Origin: RGIG5579 sp045655865
GTDB lineage: Bacteria; Bacillota; Clostridia; Oscillospirales; SIG627
Direction of reading: 5' to 3'
NCBI GenBank assembly: GCA_045655865.1
Contig: JAZOQB010000022.1
Location: forward strand, 1-20,100
Length of the DNA: 20,100 bases
Shown here: positions 15,867 through 20,100 of the stretch, one piece after another
Numbering within the stretch: the first letter of the stretch is position 1
Layout of the letters: each line of letters opens with the position of its first letter
Notes under the pieces: model-generated
The model's input: the letters and a program-made list of their open reading frames with translations, nothing else
Database searches by the model: none
What the model was told of the DNA's origin: nothing
Translations under genes and position numbers: made by a program

Positions 15867-16841
15867 TTAACGAAAGAAATCCTCGCCGTATTCCGCCAAT
15901 ACCGTCTGATGGGCAATTTGTTGCAGCTCTTCAAAGGAGCCGTGGGCCAACTTATAATTGGGCCGGAAGGTGTTTCCCACACAGCTTTGACCGGTGAGCA
16001 CTTCAAACCAAACGCAGGCGTTCAGATATTGTCCGCCGCCGATGTCACCGTCGTGACAATAGTCGCCCAGGTCACCGTTTACGCCTTTTCGGGCGGTGAG
16101 ATTCTTATAACCGCTTTCCCGCGCGAGTTTCCAGGCTTCCCCGGAGGGAATGCAGGCAAGAGAATACGTGTCACAAAGTTCCAAAGAGGTGGTACGGATG
16201 TTGTTGTGGTAAAGCAGCTGGGTTGCCAGATCGGCAATGCGACCGTTGGACTGATCGTATCCAATCTCATAAGCCCAGGTTTGGTGCCAGCCAAGCTTGG
16301 AGAGCGGGAATCTCTCCGTCAAGTATGAGATCAATAGCCCTGCATATGGCTCGCAGTTTTTGCGGCAACTTTCAAGATCGGAGGCAAAGCTGAGGCTGAA
16401 ATTCTGCTGCAGAGTAATCACGTCCCAATTGCCGGCCTTGAGACATAAGTCAAGGTTATAATTGTTTTTTTTCAATACTCCGGTTTTGCTATGGGTGACA
16501 AATTCGTAATTATATTGGTCTTTTTTCAACCAGTCCCAGTGTTGCGAAAGCAAGCACCCGGAATAGTAAACGTTGCACACCTTCATATTGATCCCTGCGG
16601 CTTCGGCCATGCCGGACAGTTCATCGTTGTAGTAATAGCAAGCGCTGTTTCCGATCATCAGAACGCTTAAAACACCATCTGCCTTGGGATCTTCCGTACC
16701 TTTTGTTTCTGTAAGGGTCTCCAGGGTCTCGTTCTCTTCTGTTGTCTCTTCCTCCTGAATTAGCTGGGTGGAGCAGGAAGAGAGAAGACAAGATAGCAGA
16801 AGGAGAAGAGAAATAAAAGATGACAAAACTCTTTTTTTCAT
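15867..16841 (-). CDS. DUF4886/SGNH-hydrolase-like lipoprotein, copy 1 of 3
   Basis: A 324-aa lipoprotein (signal peptide ending LLSSC, Cys23) with an acidic Glu/Thr linker (about 28-52) and one SGNH-like domain matching the DUF4886 family. Relatives of this fold are often esterases acting on acylated or acetylated glycans. Block I is LMIGNSA with Ser66 as candidate nucleophile. The conserved stretch WDVITLQQ follows at about 135. The C-terminal block reads DYCHDGDIGGGQYLNACVWF, giving a D-x-x-H pair (Asp260, His263). A catalytic set is therefore present in outline. Start: the ATG at 16841 has GGAG 8 nt upstream and begins a proper signal peptide; a longer frame to 16889 would put 16 extra residues before it and is rejected. 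Third in the three-gene cluster, 55 nt after copy 2. Its last residues (LAEYGEDFFR) differ from the EEAKR end of the other two copies. Confidence 0.82.
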   Translation of the reverse strand: MKKRVLSSFISLLLLLSCLLSSCSTQLIQEEETTEENETLETLTETKGTEDPKADGVLSVLMIGNSACYYYNDELSGMAEAAGINMKVCNVYYSGCLLSQHWDWLKKDQYNYEFVTHSKTGVLKKNNYNLDLCLKAGNWDVITLQQNFSLSFASDLESCRKNCEPYAGLLISYLTERFPLSKLGWHQTWAYEIGYDQSNGRIADLATQLLYHNNIRTTSLELCDTYSLACIPSGEAWKLARESGYKNLTARKGVNGDLGDYCHDGDIGGGQYLNACVWFEVLTGQSCVGNTFRPNYKLAHGSFEELQQIAHQTVLAEYGEDFFR

Positions 16842-16846
16842 TATAC

Positions 16847-16867
16847 AAACTCCGTTTCGCGTGTTTT
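16847..16867 (-). repeat. Conserved leader repeat before copy 1 (identical at 17865-17885)
   Basis: The stretch here is identical over 21 nt to 17865-17885, in front of copy 2. On the minus strand it contains ACGCGAAACGGAG, including the GGAG ribosome binding site. The rest of the 55- and 54-nt linkers is also similar, so the duplicated unit included the spacer as well as the gene. Confidence 0.8.
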
Positions 16868-16896
16868 GTGAGTTGAATTTATTTTTCAAATTTGTA

Positions 16897-17862
16897 TTAT
16901 CTTTTGGCTTCTTCTACCGCCTGGTGGGCAATCTGCTGAAGCTCTTCAAAGGAGCCGCGGACCAACTCATAATTGGGCCGGAAGGTGTTGCCCACACAGC
17001 TTTGACCGGTGAGCATTTCAAACCAAACGCAGGCGTTCAGATATTGTCCGCCGCCGATGTCGCCGTCATGGTTATAGTCGCCCATGTCACCGTTTACGCC
17101 TTTTCTTGCGGCAAGATTGTGAAATCCATGCGTGTCAGCAAGCTTCCAAGCGGGTCCGGTAGAAATAAGGGGAAGCTGATATTTTTCCTGTACGTCCAGG
17201 CTTACTCTATGAACAATGTTTTGAAGGTCGTCCCGCTCAGTGGCGTTGGAGATCACATAACCGTTTCCGTCATCAAAACCTATCTGCCAAGACCAAGTAT
17301 CGTGCCAATACATATCTGCCATAGGGAACTTTTCCCGAATATAACCCAGAAGATCTCTCAGGTAAGGCTCCATATTCTTTTTGAGCGCTTCGTATCCTCC
17401 GCGTTTGAGCCAATAGCCGCCGTCCTGGAGAGTGATGACGTCCCAATTGGCGGCATTCAGGCAAAGGTCAAGGTTATAATTGGTTTTTTTCACTTTTCCG
17501 TTTTTGCTATGGGTGAAAAATTCGTAATTATATTCGTCGTATTTCCACCAGTTCCAGTGTTGCGCTAGGGTGCATCCGGAATAGTAAACGTTGCACACCT
17601 TCATCTCGATTCCTGCGGCTTTGGCTAAGCCGTATAGTTCATCGGCATAGTAATAGCAATAGCTATCTCCGATCATCAAAACGTTCAACACATGATCCTC
17701 CTTTGGATCTTTTGCACCTTTTGTTTCTGTAAGGGTCTCCAGGGTTTCGCTCTCTTCTGTTGTCTCTTCCTCCTGTACAAGCTGGGTAGAGCAGGAAGAG
17801 AGAAGTACAGAGAAAAGAAGGAAAAGAGAAACAAGAGAGGACAAAGTTCTTTTTTTCATCAT
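16897..17862 (-). CDS. DUF4886/SGNH-hydrolase-like lipoprotein, copy 2 of 3
   Basis: A 321-aa paralogue of the neighbours. The signal peptide ends LLSSC (Cys24) and is followed by an acidic linker almost identical to that of copy 1. Block I is LMIGDSY (Ser67); the C-terminal block is DYNHDGDIGGGQYL (Asp262, His265). Residues 1 to about 143 and the last 75 closely follow copy 1. The middle, from DGGYWLKRGG through TERDDLQNIVHR to ISTGPAWKLAD, is clearly different from both other copies, so this one may have a different substrate. Two ATGs lie side by side (17862 and 17859). The second keeps the same 8-nt spacing to GGAG as copy 1 and may be the true start, removing one Met. It is 54 nt downstream of copy 3, with no separate promoter seen. 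Confidence 0.82.
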   Translation of the reverse strand: MMKKRTLSSLVSLFLLFSVLLSSCSTQLVQEEETTEESETLETLTETKGAKDPKEDHVLNVLMIGDSYCYYYADELYGLAKAAGIEMKVCNVYYSGCTLAQHWNWWKYDEYNYEFFTHSKNGKVKKTNYNLDLCLNAANWDVITLQDGGYWLKRGGYEALKKNMEPYLRDLLGYIREKFPMADMYWHDTWSWQIGFDDGNGYVISNATERDDLQNIVHRVSLDVQEKYQLPLISTGPAWKLADTHGFHNLAARKGVNGDMGDYNHDGDIGGGQYLNACVWFEMLTGQSCVGNTFRPNYELVRGSFEELQQIAHQAVEEAKR

Positions 17863-17891
17863 AGAAACTCCGTTTCGCGTGTTTTACAAGT

Positions 17892-17912
17892 TCAATTTGT
17901 TTTTCAAATTGA
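17892..17912 (-). other. Small hairpin in the copy 3-copy 2 spacer
   Basis: TCAATTTG (17892-17899) and CAAATTGA (17905-17912) form a perfect 8-bp stem with a 5-nt loop, just after the stop of copy 3. The stem is AT-rich and no T-run follows on the minus strand, so termination would be weak. The matching spacer of copy 1 keeps only a broken form. Confidence 0.4.
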
Positions 17913-17916
17913 GTGC

Positions 17917-18939
17917 TTACCTTTTGGCTTCTTCTACCGCCTGGTGGGCAATGCGCTGGAGATCCAGAACATCCTCTTCACTCAGATTGTAGCTGGGCCG
18001 GAAGGCGTTGCCCACACAGCTTTGACCGGTAAGCACCTCAAACCAAACACAGGCGTTCAAATACTGTCCGCCGCCGATGTCGCCGTCGTGGAAGTAATCG
18101 CCGTTGTCATCGTTTACGCCTTTTCTGGCAGTAAGATTTTTATGTCCTGCAGTGCGAGCGAGCTTCCAAGCATCGCCGGAGGGAATGCAGGTAAGAGAAT
18201 ACTTGTCACAAAGTTCCAAAGAAGTGGTGCGAATGTTTTCGTGGTGAAGTAGCTGGGTAGCCAGATCGGCAATGCGTCCGTTGGACTGATTGTATCCGAT
18301 CTCATAGGCCCAGGTTTGTTGCCAGTACATTTTGGAGAGAGGGAATTGCTCCTTTAAGTATGACACCAAAAGTCCCGTATATGGCGCACAGCTCTGGCGG
18401 CAACTTTCCAGATCAGCGGCAAAGCTGGGGCTAAAGTGCTGTTGCAGAGAAATCATGTCCCAATTTCGATAGGCCAAGCATCTTCTCAAAGAGTAATTTT
18501 CCCGGACGGTTCTTCCTTTTTCGGTATGGGTGACAAACTGATAGGAGGTCTCGTCGGATTGAAGCCATTTCCAATGGAATTGCACAGGGCAACCGGAGTA
18601 GTACACGTTGGAAATCTCCATTTTGATTCCGGCGGCTTTTGCCATGCCAAACAACTCATCGGTATAATAATAGCAAAAACTATTGCCGATCATCAAAACC
18701 TGGATCACGCCGTCCTCTTTCGGATCGCTTTTTTGCATGATGTTTACCGCTGGCTCCTTTTTGTTTTCTGTGGTGTTTTTTTCTTGGGTGCTTTTAGAAT
18801 CGTTGTTGCTTTCCTGGCTGTCCCGGGTCTGAGTTTCTTCCTCCAAAGTAGGCTGAATGAGCGCCGTAGAGCAGGAAGTGAGCAGGGTAGAAAGCAAAAC
18901 CAAGATGGTTATGCCGGCAAAAAAATAGCTTCGTTTCAT
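17917..18939 (-). CDS. DUF4886/SGNH-hydrolase-like lipoprotein, copy 3 of 3
   Basis: A 340-aa lipoprotein (signal peptide ending LLTSC, Cys23) with a longer Ser/Thr/Glu/Lys-rich linker (about 30-70) than its two paralogues. Block I is LMIGNSF (Ser87), the form typical of the DUF4886 family; the C-terminal block is DYFHDGDIGGGQYL (Asp281, His284). The middle region (SLQQHFSPSFAADLESC to IPSGDAWKLAR) follows copy 1, while its end (AHQAVEEAKR) equals that of copy 2. It is first in the cluster, directly behind the TTGACA/TACAAT promoter. The start at ATG 18939 is chosen because it opens a normal signal peptide. A longer frame from GTG 18966 would begin only about 8 nt after the predicted transcription start and use the GGCGG region as coding. 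The ribosome binding site for 18939 (AAAGGCGG, about 12 nt upstream) is moderate. Confidence 0.82.
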   Translation of the reverse strand: MKRSYFFAGITILVLLSTLLTSCSTALIQPTLEEETQTRDSQESNNDSKSTQEKNTTENKKEPAVNIMQKSDPKEDGVIQVLMIGNSFCYYYTDELFGMAKAAGIKMEISNVYYSGCPVQFHWKWLQSDETSYQFVTHTEKGRTVRENYSLRRCLAYRNWDMISLQQHFSPSFAADLESCRQSCAPYTGLLVSYLKEQFPLSKMYWQQTWAYEIGYNQSNGRIADLATQLLHHENIRTTSLELCDKYSLTCIPSGDAWKLARTAGHKNLTARKGVNDDNGDYFHDGDIGGGQYLNACVWFEVLTGQSCVGNAFRPSYNLSEEDVLDLQRIAHQAVEEAKR

Positions 18940-18980
18940 TAGAAAGCAAAACCGCCTTTCTTTCACAAGAATCTAAATTC

Positions 18981-19009
18981 ATTGTAAAGGCGCTCCCGTT
19001 TTTTGTCAA
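18981..19009 (-). promoter_or_regulatory. Near-consensus promoter of the SGNH lipoprotein cluster
   Basis: On the minus strand TTGACA (19004-19009) and TACAAT (18981-18986) are separated by 17 nt. The -35 is a perfect match. The predicted start near 18974 leaves about 35 nt to ATG 18939. No comparable promoter was seen before copies 2 and 1. Confidence 0.85.
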
Positions 19010-19035
19010 GATTTTCGGGGCTTAAATAAAGAAGA

Positions 19036-19066
19036 AAAAAGGCGCGTGCAGAGCACGCCCCTTTTT
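19036..19066 (-). terminator. Terminator after the 54-aa peptide gene
   Basis: The arms at 19036-19049 and 19053-19066 pair over 14 positions with one mismatch, around the loop AGA. On the minus strand the GC-rich stem is followed by TTTTTT. It starts 16 nt after the stop of the small gene (19082) and lies upstream of the next promoter, so it separates the two minus-strand units. Confidence 0.88.
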
Positions 19067-19081
19067 CTGAGAAATATACAA

Positions 19082-19246
19082 TTAGAAGAGCTTGTTGGGG
19101 CCGTTGGAACGGAAGAGATCAACGGGAGGGCTGACCTCAACGCCGCCGTTTCCGGGAGTGGAAGGATCCACTACTGACACTTCCAATACTGATTCTACCC
19201 GGAACAAAACCCTTTCCAATTCGGGGGATGAGTAAGTTTTTTTCAT
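19082..19246 (-). CDS. Unrecognised 54-aa peptide, MKKTYSSPELERVLF
   Basis: This short reading frame encodes 54 residues starting MKKTYSSPELERVLFRVESV, continuing through a Pro/Gly/Val stretch (DPSTPGNGGVEVSPPVDLF) and ending SNGPNKLF. I do not recognise a named family, though small clostridial peptides with a K-K-x-Y-x-x-P-E-L start look similar from memory. It has no signal peptide, membrane segment or cysteine. Support for a real gene: AAGGAG sits 8 nt before ATG 19246 (an alternative ATG at 19252 is only 2 nt from it), it starts 23 nt after the stop of the preceding surface protein gene, and it ends 16 nt before a strong terminator. It looks like the last gene of that operon. It could be a regulatory or marker peptide, or a precursor peptide; no modifying enzyme is seen nearby. 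Confidence 0.65.
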   Translation of the reverse strand: MKKTYSSPELERVLFRVESVLEVSVVDPSTPGNGGVEVSPPVDLFRSNGPNKLF

Positions 19247-19269
19247 GGTCATATCTCCTTATCTTCCCT

Positions 19270-20100
19270 TTAGTCCTTCTTCAACTGGCCAACCTTCTGG
19301 AGATATACCAGAAGAGCAGAGATCTTTGCATTGTCCGGATTCTCTTGTGCCAGATCCTGTGCAAAGGCATCCAGCTGCTCGTACAGGTCAAGGCAAACCT
19401 TGTCGTTCTTGTCCAGAATCTCAAGGTGGAATTCATCGGTAATGCCGTATACGGAGAAGAACAGATCCAAGGTTACGTTGGTCCCGTCCAAACGGATCAA
19501 GGTAAGAGCGGTAACGTCCAGATCGTTCACGAGGACACGAAGTCCTTCCAGATCGGCCTCGGCGGTCACCGTACCTCCCAGACGGAAGCCTACGGTATCA
19601 CTCATCAGAAGAGCTTTCTTGGTGATCTTCACCAGGGCATTTTCATCCTTAGAGGGAGCTTTGCGATCGTATTCTACCGTTTCGGGTGTCATATCAAAGG
19701 AAAGCTCTTCGCCGGCCATGGCTTGTTTCAGGTTCACAATGGCTTTGGCCACGTCTACCCACTTCGCGTCTTCTTTCTCGGCCCACTGGTTCACTGCACT
19801 TTCAGCCAAAGAACTGATGGTGAAGCTGACAGGCTCGTCAGCCAGGCCGGGAAGGGTAGCGGTAATGGTCGAGCCAAATTCGCTGATACCCAGTGCGGGA
19901 AGATTCAGTACGTAGTACTCGGCATTGTCGATGATAACGGTATCCTTTTCAAAGTCTGCCTTGCCGCCTTCTTTCAGAACCACATCTCCTGCGGAGAAGT
20001 TGTAGCTGAACGCATCGCCCAGAGCATCTACCTCTGCCTTGTTGAAGTACATCTGGAGAGCAATGCGGTTGGTGATCGCCATAGATGCGCTGAGAGTCGC
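19270..20100 (-). CDS. Surface protein C-terminal part with two beta modules (5' end outside window)
   Basis: The frame is open to the right window edge (residues ATLSAS precede the Met at 20082), so the N-terminus, including any signal peptide, is missing. About 276 residues are visible. Two similar modules can be seen. The first is about SASMAITNRIALQMYFNKAE to EYYVLNLPALGISEFGSTIT. The second is about KALLMSDTVGFRLGGTVTAE to FFSVYGITDEFHLEI. Each is followed by a helical stretch (VNQWAEKEDAKWVDVAKAIV; DLYEQLDAFAQDLAQ). The module resembles the C-terminal part of the 906-aa repeat protein. The function is unknown, and a large extracellular protein is the likely context. It ends LKKD with no anchor motif. 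It is followed by the 54-aa gene in the same operon. Confidence 0.7.
   Translation of the reverse strand, partial: ATLSASMAITNRIALQMYFNKAEVDALGDAFSYNFSAGDVVLKEGGKADFEKDTVIIDNAEYYVLNLPALGISEFGSTITATLPGLADEPVSFTISSLAESAVNQWAEKEDAKWVDVAKAIVNLKQAMAGEELSFDMTPETVEYDRKAPSKDENALVKITKKALLMSDTVGFRLGGTVTAEADLEGLRVLVNDLDVTALTLIRLDGTNVTLDLFFSVYGITDEFHLEILDKNDKVCLDLYEQLDAFAQDLAQENPDNAKISALLVYLQKVGQLKKD

Larger units (their letters stand above)
15867..18939 (-). repeat. Tandem triplication of an SGNH lipoprotein gene
   Basis: Three head-to-tail copies of about 0.97-1.02 kb, with spacers of 54-55 nt, all start with a lipoprotein signal peptide and all end with the GGQYLNACVWFE block. The region near CCGCCGCCGATGTC recurs at about 16037, 17052 and 18071 on the plus strand. 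Similarity changes by block along the genes. Confidence 0.9.

Noticed and set aside
16020..16090. Dockerin or EF-hand-like calcium loop (VNGDLGDYCHDGDIGG) in the SGNH proteins
   Set aside because: Only one such loop occurs per protein. It sits where the D-x-x-H block of the SGNH fold belongs, with no second dockerin segment.
16842..16889. Longer N-terminus for SGNH copy 1 (start at 16889)
   Set aside because: The added residues would hide the signal peptide, and the segment is the conserved spacer containing the ribosome binding site for 16841.
16768..17568. A 266-codon open frame on the plus strand across the SGNH copies
   Set aside because: It is antisense to copies 1 and 2, and similar antisense frames recur at each copy because the genes are duplicated. 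It has no ribosome binding site or domain signal.

Overview
The window looks like chromosomal DNA from a Gram-positive, anaerobic Clostridia-type bacterium (Bacillota), most likely gut-associated or uncultured. The reasons are: AGGAGG-type ribosome binding sites, several textbook sigma-A promoters with 17-nt spacers, Gram-positive-style lipoprotein signal peptides, and the gene families themselves (GH42 beta-galactosidase, M23/G5 envelope peptidase, CapA, ComEC, CotH kinase, DUF4886 SGNH lipoproteins). No tRNA, rRNA, insertion sequence or CRISPR array is visible. Nearly every product is predicted to be secreted or membrane-bound, so this is a cell-envelope and surface neighbourhood.

Layout. 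(1) 2-1057 (+): the 3' part of a GH42 beta-galactosidase, closed by a terminator. (2) 1294-3186 (+): a membrane-anchored nucleotide-sugar 4,6-dehydratase of the CapD/WbpM/PglF type with its own promoter. It converges on (3) 3232-4281 (-), a parvulin-like foldase lipoprotein, and the two share a bidirectional terminator. (4) 4495-9268 (+): a three-gene operon from an extended -10 promoter. It encodes a membrane-anchored G5/M23 peptidoglycan endopeptidase (probably a CUG start), a CapA-family lipoprotein, and a ComEC-like channel without its usual C-terminal metallo-beta-lactamase domain. (5) 9459-12179 (+): a large secreted protein with about twelve NITNNFYGG-type repeats, a strong promoter, a 5' leader hairpin and a strong terminator. 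(6) 12307-15798 (+): a membrane-anchored extracytoplasmic CotH-type kinase followed by an alpha/beta hydrolase. (7) 15867-18939 (-): three tandem paralogous DUF4886/SGNH lipoproteins transcribed from one near-consensus promoter. (8) 19082-20100 (-): the 3' end of a surface protein, followed by an unrecognised 54-aa peptide gene and a terminator.

How the genes may work together. The dehydratase would supply a modified UDP-sugar for surface glycans. The M23 enzyme and CapA act on the wall or capsule, and the foldase lipoprotein would help fold exported proteins. The repeat protein, the CotH kinase and the SGNH lipoproteins would populate or modify the outer face. The C-terminal region of the 906-aa repeat protein resembles a module present about twice in the partial protein at the right edge, which hints at one surface system on both sides of the SGNH cluster. 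This last link is inference.

The points most worth a second look are the block-wise mosaic structure of the three SGNH paralogues, the 54-aa peptide gene, the solenoid-like repeat protein beside a CotH kinase, the ComEC without its hydrolase domain, the foldase lacking both parvulin histidines, and the CUG start.
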